DNA of 12,812 nt from Sulfurimonas sp. (GTDB lineage: Bacteria > Campylobacterota > Campylobacteria > Campylobacterales > Sulfurimonadaceae). The notes under the pieces are model-generated. The model did not search any database. It saw only the letters and a list, made by a program, of their open reading frames with translations, and was not told the DNA's origin. Numbering within the stretch: the first letter of the stretch is position 1; each line of letters begins with the position of its first letter. A program made the translations under genes and the position numbers. Below, piece by piece: positions 1-6,303 of the stretch. The DNA is taken from NCBI GenBank assembly GCA_026987995.1, contig JALSMC010000195.1:1-12812 (forward strand), read 5' to 3'.

Positions 1-1470
1 AAATGGAGTCACTCCCGCATATGGTGTAGCTGATGTAGTGATACTAAAGTTTCCGCTAGTACCATGACAACTTTTACAGTTTGTATCTAGTATTGGTAAG
101 ACATCAGTTGCAAACGATAATGCAACAACTGGTGTTGTTGTGTTTGTGTCCGGTACAACTGTTGTTGTGTTTGTGTCCGGTACAACTGTTGTTGTGTTTG
201 TGTCCGGTACAACTGTTGTTGTGTTTGTGTCCGGTACAACTGTTGTTGTATTTGTGTCTGCTACAACTGGTAGTGTGTATGTAAAAGATGTTATTCTTCC
301 TGGTGCTCCACCTGTTCCTGCTTGAGTATGACAACTGTTACAGTCTAGTCTACTTTCACTGTGAGAGTTCATCATTGATTTATTTACTACAACACCATTT
401 CTATCCAGAACTTCTGCTGTATACTTTGTTGTACCTAAAGCTTGAGCAAATATTTTATTTACATTTCCTGTTCCATTTCCGATATTGTATATTTCATTTC
501 CAGCACCATTTTCTAGTACTAAACGAAGTGTATATCCACTAGCAGCTTTTGCCACATCGCCATTTACTGCATCAATAGTTGTAAAAATAGTAGCACCAGA
601 ATCAAATCTGTACTCAGGGTCAGGTAGTGTTGAGTGACATGACACACAACTCTGTCCTTGATTGTGAGCACTATCGATTCCATCATCATCATAATCTAAA
701 TCACCATACTCACTCTCATACTCATTTTTAAGATTATCTAAATAGCTAGAGTACTCATTATTTTCCACATCTGAATATTCACGCTCGATTTCTGCTTTGA
801 TATCATCTATATCTGTATCATCAACCTCATTTACATAGCCAGAAAGTTCAGTAATAAGGTCTCTCTCTTCTTGTTCAAAATCATGATTATCATCATCACT
901 ATAAGCAGTATAAGATTCTGTAATTGCAGTAGTATTTATCTCTGAAACATTATAGTCATGTAGATTTAAACGGTTACGCATTTTTGCATATTTGTATACT
1001 TCATTTGAAATCGCTTCTATCTCTTTAGATGTCGATGGAAGTTTTGTATAGAGCTCATCTACTGTGATATTTAAATCTTGTGCAAGCCCTTCTATCGTTG
1101 CTTTTGTCTGTGTATTTGTTGCAAGTGTTGTAACAATAGTAAGTGCACTACCTTGAGGAGTAGTTAAGTTCATATCATTTACAACATCACCAAGACTTAC
1201 AACGCCATCTCTATCTATATCTATCACACCGCCTGTTGCAAGTAGTGGATACGATGGTGTTGCTGCAAAGTTATACTTTCCAGCACCTAGTTCTGTCGCT
1301 TTTTGTCCATTAGCATCAAGTACTTTAGCCCCTAAGATAGGACCACGCTCTACTGTAACTGTATTTAAAGCTGTTGTAGTTGGTGTAGTTGTACCACTAT
1401 CGGTACTTCCTCCACATCCTGTAAGTAGTGCTGTAGCTACTGCTAAACTCATCATATAAGACTTCTTCAT
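1..1470 (-). CDS. Multihaem c-type cytochrome lipoprotein, partial (C-terminus beyond left edge)
   Basis: The first 490 codons are present without a stop, from ATG at 1470 (SD AAGGGG at 1482-1477). Residues 1-19 form a lipoprotein signal peptide with lipobox L-L-T-G-C19; residue +2 is Gly, so outer-membrane sorting is plausible. Three haem c motifs are visible: CVSCH (275-279), CNSCH (377-381) and CKSCH (465-469); the last sits in a V-L-P-I-L-x(4)-C-x-x-C-H-G context typical of PSCyt1-like domains. An EF-hand/dockerin-like loop occurs at 84-95 (DIDRDGVVSLGD), and a second Asp-rich loop at 259-270 (DYDDDGIDSAHN) lies just before the first haem. Residues 190-265 are very acidic. Residues 404-446 are a Thr-rich nine-residue tandem repeat (P-D-T-N-T-T-T-V-V). 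Likely role: surface or periplasmic electron transfer; the electron partner is unknown. I recognise the architecture, not a named family. It lies 75 bp after a response-regulator gene on the same strand. Confidence 0.85.
   Translation of the reverse strand, partial: MKKSYMMSLAVATALLTGCGGSTDSGTTTPTTTALNTVTVERGPILGAKVLDANGQKATELGAGKYNFAATPSYPLLATGGVIDIDRDGVVSLGDVVNDMNLTTPQGSALTIVTTLATNTQTKATIEGLAQDLNITVDELYTKLPSTSKEIEAISNEVYKYAKMRNRLNLHDYNVSEINTTAITESYTAYSDDDNHDFEQEERDLITELSGYVNEVDDTDIDDIKAEIEREYSDVENNEYSSYLDNLKNEYESEYGDLDYDDDGIDSAHNQGQSCVSCHSTLPDPEYRFDSGATIFTTIDAVNGDVAKAASGYTLRLVLENGAGNEIYNIGNGTGNVNKIFAQALGTTKYTAEVLDRNGVVVNKSMMNSHSESRLDCNSCHTQAGTGGAPGRITSFTYTLPVVADTNTTTVVPDTNTTTVVPDTNTTTVVPDTNTTTVVPDTNTTTPVVALSFATDVLPILDTNCKSCHGTSGNFSITTSATPYAGVTPF
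146..253 (-). repeat. 27-bp tandem repeat inside the cytochrome lipoprotein gene
   Basis: Four consecutive 27-bp units (146-172, 173-199, 200-226, 227-253) are almost identical; the fourth differs by one base (g to a). Diverged partial copies flank them, about 124-145 and 254-270. Because 27 is a multiple of three, gain or loss of units keeps the frame and only changes linker length between the second and third haem motifs. The unit encodes nine residues, P-D-T-N-T-T-T-V-V, giving five D-T-N-T-T sites in total when the diverged first copy (A-D-T-N-T-T-T) is counted. There are no spacers, so this is not a CRISPR array. Confidence 0.95.
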
Positions 1471-1476
1471 AATAAA

Positions 1477-1500
1477 CCCCTTGAAAATTTAAATTATGTA
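1477..1500 (-). promoter_or_regulatory. Candidate -10 and ribosome binding site of the cytochrome lipoprotein gene
   Basis: On the minus strand, TACATAAT (1500-1493) holds a -10-like hexamer (CATAAT), and AAGGGG (1482-1477) is a good Shine-Dalgarno site six bases before the ATG at 1470. No convincing -35 is visible, which suits either an activator-dependent promoter or the weak -35 usage of Campylobacterota. The RBS is firm; the -10 is a guess. Confidence 0.35.
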
Positions 1501-1516
1501 ACTTTAAGATAGTTTT

Positions 1517-1554
1517 ATGAAGAGAAAATGAAGATTATGGAAGTTTTATGAAGA
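1517..1554 (-). promoter_or_regulatory. Phased heptamer cluster, candidate response-regulator operator
   Basis: Plus-strand reading shows ATGAAGA at 1517-1523, 1528-1534 and 1548-1554, and a degenerate copy ATGGAAG at 1537-1543. Start-to-start distances are 11, 9 and 11 bp, about one helical turn each. The first and last copies lie in a 13-bp direct repeat, AGTTTTATGAAGA (1511-1523 and 1542-1554). OmpR/PhoB-family regulators typically bind direct repeats with 10-11 bp spacing. The cluster lies 47-84 bp upstream of the lipoprotein ATG and overlaps the 3' end of the regulator gene, so binding by that regulator is an attractive inference. Confidence 0.4.
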
Positions 1555-2214
1555 TTTCTTAATTTTATATCCTACACCACGAACAGAGAGAATAAAATCT
1601 TTTTTACCTAACTTTTTACGAAGGTTTTTTATATGGACATCTACAAGATTACTATGTTTTACGGAGTAGTTATCTTTATTTATGTGCTCACTAAGTTGAT
1701 AACGAGTAAGAACTTGATTTTTATTTTGCATAAAAAATTCTAGTAAATCAAACTCTGCTGTTGTTAGTTCTACAAGTTGAGAGTTAATAAAAACTTCTCG
1801 ACTTGTTGTATCTAATGCTACATCAGCTATCTTAATTACTGATGTTTTTTCTTTAACATCTCGACGAAGCAATGCTCGCATTCGAGCTAAAAGTTCTACA
1901 GAAGAGTAAGGTTTACACAGATAGTCATCAGCACCACTATCAAGAACTGTTACTCTATCATCTACCTCTGAGTTAGCTGACAACATAAAGACGGGGGTCT
2001 TAATCTCAAACTCTCTAATCTCTTCTAAAAGCACTAAACCATCACCATCCCCTAAGTTCCAATCTAATAATATAAGAGCATAACTGTTTTTATCAAGAAT
2101 ACTTTGTGCTTCTTTATAGCCATATGCTATATCACAAGTGTATTTTTCTTTTTTGAGAAGTGCTCCTAGCTGTTTTGCTGTAAGTTTGTCATCTTCTACT
2201 ATAAGTATATTCAC
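1546..2214 (-). CDS. OmpR/PhoB-family response regulator
   Basis: A 222-residue two-component regulator. The receiver domain (about 1-117) has the acidic pocket D8-D9, phospho-acceptor D51 in L-L-D-W-N, S79 in the switch position, and K101 in L-C-K-P. The winged-helix DNA-binding domain (about 125-220) has V-D-V-H-I-K-N-L-R-K-K-L as recognition helix (192-202) and V-R-G-V-G-Y as wing (211-216). The start is GTG at 2214, overlapping the lpxK stop as GTGA, with SD AAAGGGA six bases upstream (2227-2221), so it is probably translationally coupled to lpxK. No histidine kinase gene is in the window, making it an orphan here; a kinase may lie beyond the left edge. Its likely target is the downstream cytochrome lipoprotein gene, judging by position and the phased repeats between them. 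Confidence 0.93.
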   Translation of the reverse strand: MNILIVEDDKLTAKQLGALLKKEKYTCDIAYGYKEAQSILDKNSYALILLDWNLGDGDGLVLLEEIREFEIKTPVFMLSANSEVDDRVTVLDSGADDYLCKPYSSVELLARMRALLRRDVKEKTSVIKIADVALDTTSREVFINSQLVELTTAEFDLLEFFMQNKNQVLTRYQLSEHINKDNYSVKHSNLVDVHIKNLRKKLGKKDFILSVRGVGYKIKKSS

Positions 2215-3089
2215 GATAAGTCCCTTTTTAAAACTATCTCTAAGTCCAAGAGAGAAAGTGGTATATTAAAATTTTTTATTTTCACATAATCTTTATATGT
2301 CACTAATAGTGAATCAGCTTTATCTCTTCGAAGTATATCAAATAATTCATCTTTTGTGTATGCGTAGTGATCTGCAAAATAGTTCTTACTTACAACTTCT
2401 GGTAAAAATTCATCAAGCCGTTCTGGTCTTGCTATGGCTGTAACTAGTGACATCTTTTTTCTTGCATCTATCAATGTCACTCTGCGTTTGAAGTCTACTC
2501 CATCTACTAAAACAGTAGCTTGCTTCCCCTTCCAAAGTCTCTCACGAAAAGGACCAGAAGGAAGGCATCGACTATTTTTAGTTTTTACTTCAATGAGAAT
2601 ATCTCTTTTTTTGATATCATGCTTTGAATAAGCATCATCTAAAAATATACTGCTCACACCCATCTCTTTTGCTTTTTTTATACCCTCTTTTCTATCTTCA
2701 CTTACTATTACTACCGCGTTTGGAAGTTTGTGTGCATATATCATCGCTTCATCACCGCTAATGCTTACATCACAGAGTATATTTTTTTTATCTTTTACTA
2801 CATGAAGTCCAGAAGAAGCCCTACCATATCCGCGTAAAATTATCGCTGTATTTTTATGAGAGGAAGCGAGAGCTATAACAAGAGGAGTTTTACCGCTACC
2901 ACCAACAGTTAAGTTACCGACACTGATGATGTCGATAGCAAAATCCTCAGCTGTTTTACTTTTAAAACGCAGCCACATCAAAAAAAAATAAAAAAATGAA
3001 AGAGGTAATAAAATAAAAGAGAGAAGCTTCTGGAAGGAATTTGGGTTGTAAAAGTACTTCTCAACCCAAAATACAAGAGAATTTTTCAA
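2211..3089 (-). CDS. lpxK: Tetraacyldisaccharide 4'-kinase LpxK
   Basis: Inner-membrane kinase that phosphorylates the 4' position of the lipid A disaccharide precursor using ATP. At 292 residues it is slightly short for the family. Visible features: an N-terminal hydrophobic helix at about 20-41; Walker A G-N-L-T-V-G-G-S-G-K-T (58-68); R-G-Y-G-R (86-90); G-D-E (112-114); the D-D pair at 151-152; and L-P-S-G-P-F-R-E (176-183). The usual D-D-G-F-Q-H reads D-D-A-Y-S-K-H here. The start is TTG at 3089: the upstream in-frame stop leaves no ATG or GTG, the next Met is residue 38 inside the membrane helix, and the early F-W-V-E-K-Y-F-Y-N-P segment looks like that of other Campylobacterota LpxK proteins. 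Only a weak SD is visible. It lies eight bases after the aminotransferase stop and overlaps the response-regulator start. Confidence 0.93.
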   Translation of the reverse strand: MKNSLVFWVEKYFYNPNSFQKLLSFILLPLSFFYFFLMWLRFKSKTAEDFAIDIISVGNLTVGGSGKTPLVIALASSHKNTAIILRGYGRASSGLHVVKDKKNILCDVSISGDEAMIYAHKLPNAVVIVSEDRKEGIKKAKEMGVSSIFLDDAYSKHDIKKRDILIEVKTKNSRCLPSGPFRERLWKGKQATVLVDGVDFKRRVTLIDARKKMSLVTAIARPERLDEFLPEVVSKNYFADHYAYTKDELFDILRRDKADSLLVTYKDYVKIKNFNIPLSLLDLEIVLKRDLS

Positions 3090-3097
3090 GAAAAAAT

Positions 3098-4219
3098 CTA
3101 CACTCTTGTCTTAGCTATTTTTTTCACTTTTTCTATAACAGTTTTCACCTCAGCATCACTCATGTTTGCATATATTGGCAAAGAAAGTACTTGTTGGTAT
3201 GAACGAAGAGCCACTGGATAATCATTTACACGCAATGAATACTTTGTTTTATAGTATGAAAGTAGGTGAAGCGGAGTATAGTGAAGCCCTGTTCCTATAC
3301 CAACATCACGTAATGCAACAGCAAAAGAGTCACGGTTTTTATCGATTTTAATAACATACAAAGAGAAAGGATTTTCATCATTATCCATAGCTGGTACACT
3401 TACATGTGCAACACTTTCAAGTGCATTAGAGTACATAGTTGCTATTTTTTGTTGTCTTTGGATAACAGCATCTTGGTCTGAAACCATAGCACGAATATAA
3501 GCTGCGTTTAAAGCACTTAAAGAATAATCATTTCCAATATCAACCACATCATAAATATAATCGAGCGTGTTTTCATTGCGAACTATTGCATGATTTACTA
3601 ACAGTCTAGCACGCTCTATAATTTCATCACTATTTGTTACAAGCATACCACCATTACAGATGTTTCTCTTAAGATGCGGAGAAAAATTAAAACATACTAT
3701 GTCTGCTCCCGTTGCACCTATTTTTTTGCCTTTATATGTTGCACCAAGAGCATCACTTGCATCCTCAACTATCTTGACATCATAAGATTTACCCATCTTA
3801 TAAACACGGTCTAAGTCAACTGTAGCACCACCAAGATGAGTAATGATAACTGCTTTTAACTTCTTACTCTTGTTCTCTTCAAGATATACATCAAGTTTAT
3901 CTAGATTAATGTTGTACGAGTCAGCATCTATGTCTATAAACACAGGTTCAGCATCAAAGTGGCGTACTACTTCTGGTACATTTGGATGTGCATTTACAGA
4001 ACAGACTACTTTATCACCGCGTTTAAGATCAAGTGCAAGCATCGCTAAATGCAGGGCGGAAGTTCCATGAGAAGTAGCAAGTACATAATCTGCACCAACA
4101 TACTCAGCAAATTCACTCTCTAACTCTGCTACTTGGTCTATATCCTCGCCATCAAGTGTATCACTTACATGTGAGTGGGCATTACGAGAGCTCTCATATC
4201 TACTAAATGGTATTTTCAT
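3098..4219 (-). CDS. DegT/DnrJ/EryC1/StrS-family PLP-dependent sugar aminotransferase
   Basis: A 373-residue fold-type I aminotransferase of the class that adds an amino group to keto-sugars on nucleotide carriers, as in amino-sugar synthesis for LPS, capsule or glycans. Visible motifs: S-H-G-T-S-A-L-H-L-A (50-59) for PLP phosphate binding; V-E-D-A-S-D-A-L-G-A (151-160), where D153 should contact the PLP ring nitrogen; and K184 in S-P-H-L-K-R-N-I-C-N-G-G-M as the probable Schiff-base lysine. The last motif departs from the usual F-H-P-x-K-N-I-T-T-G-E-G-G form. The G-N-D-Y-S-L-S-A-L-N-A-A segment (229-240) matches the substrate/dimer region. SD AAGGA overlaps the nadE stop, with a ten-base gap between the genes. 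The exact sugar is unknown; PseC, perosamine synthase or another StrS-type role are all possible. The lpxK linkage suggests an envelope role. Confidence 0.85.
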   Translation of the reverse strand: MKIPFSRYESSRNAHSHVSDTLDGEDIDQVAELESEFAEYVGADYVLATSHGTSALHLAMLALDLKRGDKVVCSVNAHPNVPEVVRHFDAEPVFIDIDADSYNINLDKLDVYLEENKSKKLKAVIITHLGGATVDLDRVYKMGKSYDVKIVEDASDALGATYKGKKIGATGADIVCFNFSPHLKRNICNGGMLVTNSDEIIERARLLVNHAIVRNENTLDYIYDVVDIGNDYSLSALNAAYIRAMVSDQDAVIQRQQKIATMYSNALESVAHVSVPAMDNDENPFSLYVIKIDKNRDSFAVALRDVGIGTGLHYTPLHLLSYYKTKYSLRVNDYPVALRSYQQVLSLPIYANMSDAEVKTVIEKVKKIAKTRV

Positions 4220-4229
4220 TATTTTTCCT

Positions 4230-5036
4230 TTATAAAGTTATATCTCTTGGGTAGTTGAAATCATGGTTCAATGTTCTTGACGTTAGTTTTGCGATAACAG
4301 GCATCTTTCTCTTAAAATGGTTACGAAAAATTCTCTGTATTATCATATCTAGCATTTTTGCATCTATACCTTTTGCGATTATTTCCTCACGGGAGAGTCG
4401 CTCTTCTACATAAAGCTTCATCGCTTCATCAAGTTGTGCATAAGTGTAACCGATGTCCGCTTCATCACTCTGTCCATCCCACAAATCTGCAGAAGGTGGT
4501 TTTTTTATGATGCTTTTACTCACACCTAAGTAACGAGCAAGCTCAAACACTTCACTTTTGTAAAGGTCGCCTATGGGGTTAACTGCCGAAGACAAATCTC
4601 CATAAAGCGTACCATAACCGAGCATCAGCTCACTTTTGTTACTCGTACCCAGGACTAAAGCACCTTCTCTAGCACTGATGTCAAAAAGAGTAGACATTCT
4701 CATGCGAGAAGAGAAGTTCCCTTTTCTAAGGTTATCTAGGTCAGGGTTCATCTCTTCATAAGCTCTAAGCATCGGCTCTATTGATGCTGTGATAGCATTT
4801 AGAGAAAAATCTTTACAGAGTTCATCGGCATCATCAAGTGAGCTTTGTGAAGAGTACTGCGAAGGCATCTTAACACACAGAAGGTCTTTTTTAAAAACTT
4901 CCTGTGCCAAAACTGCTACAACAGCAGAATCTAGTCCACCACTCAAACCTATAACTACTTTACTCAATCCTGTTTTTTTCACTTCGTCTTCTAAAAAGTA
5001 TTGAAGATACTCAGTGATTTGACTATATTTACTCAT
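4230..5036 (-). CDS. nadE: NH3-dependent NAD+ synthetase
   Basis: Catalyses the last step of NAD+ synthesis: ATP-dependent amidation of deamido-NAD+ with ammonia. The 268 residues match the short, ammonia-only form; no N-terminal glutaminase (nitrilase) domain is present. Motifs: the PP-loop S-G-G-L-D-S (32-37); G-N-F-S-S-R-M-R-M-S-T-L-F-D (106-119); G-T-S-N-K-S-E (130-136) followed by Y-G-T-L-Y-G-D; and P-S-A-D-L-W-D-G-Q-S-D-E (181-192), the variant of P-S-A-G-L-W-x-G-Q-T-D-E. It is the first gene of the minus-strand run nadE, aminotransferase, lpxK, regulator, cytochrome lipoprotein. In Helicobacter and Campylobacter I recall nadE and lpxK as direct neighbours, which supports the taxonomic reading. 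Confidence 0.95.
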   Translation of the reverse strand: MSKYSQITEYLQYFLEDEVKKTGLSKVVIGLSGGLDSAVVAVLAQEVFKKDLLCVKMPSQYSSQSSLDDADELCKDFSLNAITASIEPMLRAYEEMNPDLDNLRKGNFSSRMRMSTLFDISAREGALVLGTSNKSELMLGYGTLYGDLSSAVNPIGDLYKSEVFELARYLGVSKSIIKKPPSADLWDGQSDEADIGYTYAQLDEAMKLYVEERLSREEIIAKGIDAKMLDMIIQRIFRNHFKRKMPVIAKLTSRTLNHDFNYPRDITL

Positions 5037-5074
5037 TTTAAAAACAGTACCTTTATAAATTATTAACTAATAAT

Positions 5075-5080
5075 ATTATA
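5075..5080 (-). promoter_or_regulatory. Candidate -10 box of the nadE operon
   Basis: A perfect TATAAT on the minus strand (5080-5075) lies 38 bases before the nadE ATG, in the 124-bp AT-rich divergent region between nadE and the small cytochrome gene. No consensus -35 lies at 16-18 bp (the candidates read like TTTCAT), as is common in Campylobacterota sigma70 promoters. Confidence 0.5.
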
Positions 5081-5128
5081 ACTAAGTTTTGTAACAAATG
5101 AAACTTTAAGTTAAAATAACTACCATTG

Positions 5129-5153
5129 TATAAAGATAACTTATTTTATGGAG
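5129..5153 (+). promoter_or_regulatory. Candidate -10 (TATAAA) and ribosome binding site of the small cytochrome gene
   Basis: TATAAA at 5129-5134 is preceded by T-T-G and gives a predicted start near 5141. GGAG at 5150-5153 is a Shine-Dalgarno site seven bases before the ATG at 5161. The RBS is convincing; the -10 is plausible without a clear -35. Confidence 0.45.
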
Positions 5154-5160
5154 TTCTATT

Positions 5161-5436
5161 ATGTTAAAAAAACTACTTATTATTTCATACTTTCTCTCTT
5201 GTACCACACTCTTTGCACAGCATGATGAAGCAAAAGAACTCATGAAAGATGCTGAATGTATGTCATGTCATAACAACGAAGACTTCGCAGTAAAAAAAGG
5301 AAAGGTTGAAAGCTTTAAAAAACTCTCACAAACGATAGATGCCTGCCGTTTTGGAAACGATGCTGACTGGTTTGATGATGAGAGCCATGATGTAGCCAAA
5401 TACCTTAACCATAAATTTTACAAGTTTAAAGAGTAA
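5161..5436 (+). CDS. Small periplasmic monohaem cytochrome c
   Basis: A 91-residue protein with a Sec signal peptide (1-19, cleavage probably after T-L-F-A) and one haem c site, C-M-S-C-H (33-37). The mature protein is only about 72 residues, close to the smallest cytochromes c. No Met lies in the C-terminal half, where the distal ligand normally sits. H76 in D-E-S-H-D-V-A-K-Y-L-N is the obvious candidate, implying bis-His ligation or an open site. There is an extra Cys at 62, next to Arg63. The end, D-V-A-K-Y-L-N-H-K-F-Y-K-F, resembles the last helix of class I cytochromes. It probably shuttles electrons in the periplasm; the partner is unknown. It is transcribed alone, divergent from nadE and convergent with the DUF455 gene ten bases downstream. 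Confidence 0.88.
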   Translation: MLKKLLIISYFLSCTTLFAQHDEAKELMKDAECMSCHNNEDFAVKKGKVESFKKLSQTIDACRFGNDADWFDDESHDVAKYLNHKFYKFKE

Positions 5437-5446
5437 GTACTTAACT

Positions 5447-6268
5447 TTAACAAACCTCTTTATTAGCCATTATTTTCAACTCTTTACAAGAAAATCCTGC
5501 CTCTTTGCGTGCTTCTATATTTAAGTCATCTGGTCTTAAAAAACTTCTTGGGTAGTACTTCTTTATGATCTCAAAAAAGATTTCCGTGTCAACTCCTTCT
5601 CTTTCACAAGCATAGGAAAACCAAACATCCCCTTTTCTTACATGTTCTACTTCTTCTTCTAGTATTAGAGTGAGGACATCTATTATCTTTTCTAAGCTTT
5701 CACTTTTTGGAAGTTTTTTTAGCTTTTTAAGTATCATGGGAGTTGCATCTAGTCCGTTTGCTTCTAAGTACCTAGGAACTACTGCCATTCTTTCAAGTAA
5801 GTCAGTAGTTTTTTGTCCTGCTTCAAAGAGTGCATCATGGACTATGACCTCTCCATAAGTTGAGCCTAATTCTTTGAGTAATTTTTCTAACATCAAAAAA
5901 TGTCGTATCTCATCATCTGCTACTTCTAGCCAGTCATCATAATAAGCTTTGGGTAAACTGCTGAATCTATAAGCACTATCTAAAGCCAAGTCAATAGCTG
6001 AGTACTCTATGTGTGCGACTGCATGTATAAGATTTATCTGTCCAATAGTAGCTGTTAAATTCTTGCGTTTAGGAACATCTTGTGGGGGTACTGACTCACA
6101 AAATGGTGTATAAGATGGTGTTTGTAACGCTACTGGAATGTAGCTATCTTCAAACACCACACGCCCCTGTTTATACTGCTCATAAAAACTCTTAAACAGT
6201 TCTATCTTTTCTAAAGGTTTTTTTGCAAGAAGAACCTGCTCTAAAGTTTTATAATAATTCATAGTCAT
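5447..6268 (-). CDS. DUF455 family ferritin-like protein
   Basis: A 273-residue all-helical protein of the DUF455 group, which has a ferritin-like (di-iron carboxylate) four-helix arrangement. Candidate metal ligands fall in the expected helices: H86 and E88 in H-A-V-A-H-I-E-Y-S (82-90), E120 and H123 in D-D-E-I-R-H-F, and E205/E208/H209 in L-E-E-E-V-E-H-V. Y-L-E-A-N-G-L-D (167-174) matches the family's R-x-L-E-A-R-G-L-D signature. Biochemical function is unproven for the family; iron-dependent oxidation or hydroxylation is an inference from fold and ligands. The start could be ATG at 6268 or, two codons in, ATG at 6262; neither has a good Shine-Dalgarno site. It is divergent from the metallo-hydrolase gene with only 35 bp between the starts. 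Confidence 0.85.
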   Translation of the reverse strand: MTMNYYKTLEQVLLAKKPLEKIELFKSFYEQYKQGRVVFEDSYIPVALQTPSYTPFCESVPPQDVPKRKNLTATIGQINLIHAVAHIEYSAIDLALDSAYRFSSLPKAYYDDWLEVADDEIRHFLMLEKLLKELGSTYGEVIVHDALFEAGQKTTDLLERMAVVPRYLEANGLDATPMILKKLKKLPKSESLEKIIDVLTLILEEEVEHVRKGDVWFSYACEREGVDTEIFFEIIKKYYPRSFLRPDDLNIEARKEAGFSCKELKIMANKEVC

Positions 6269-6281
6269 ATAATGCTATAAT
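6268..6281 (+). promoter_or_regulatory. Extended -10 promoter of the hydrolase/methyltransferase/ADP-ribosylglycohydrolase operon
   Basis: TGCTATAAT at 6273-6281 is a perfect extended -10 (TGnTATAAT); transcription would begin near 6288. A second TATAAT overlaps at 6268-6273. SD AAGAGA (6292-6297) precedes the ATG at 6304 by six bases. The promoter sits on the first codons of the divergent DUF455 gene, so transcription of the two directions may interfere. Confidence 0.6.
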
Positions 6282-6303
6282 CACTCTAAAAAAGAGATAA
6301 ATT

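Noticed and set aside
119..270. Possible CRISPR array.
   Set aside because: Units are contiguous with no unique spacers and sit in frame in a coding sequence.
81..334. Open frames on both strands over the 27-bp repeat region (including low-complexity frames on the plus strand).
   Set aside because: They are shadows created by a 27-bp repeat lacking stops in several frames; the haem lipoprotein frame on the minus strand is continuous for 490 codons with signal peptide and CxxCH motifs.
1..1470. A frameshift or assembly break in the lipoprotein gene, as repeats often cause.
   Set aside because: Residue count from the ATG to base 1 is exactly 490 codons in one frame, and all three haem motifs are in frame.
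5426..5450. Nested inverted repeat TTAAAG / TAAGTACTTA / CTTTAA between the convergent cytochrome and DUF455 genes, a possible bidirectional terminator.
   Set aside because: Almost no GC in the stem and no T-run on either side; it overlaps both stop codons and could be chance in AT-rich DNA.
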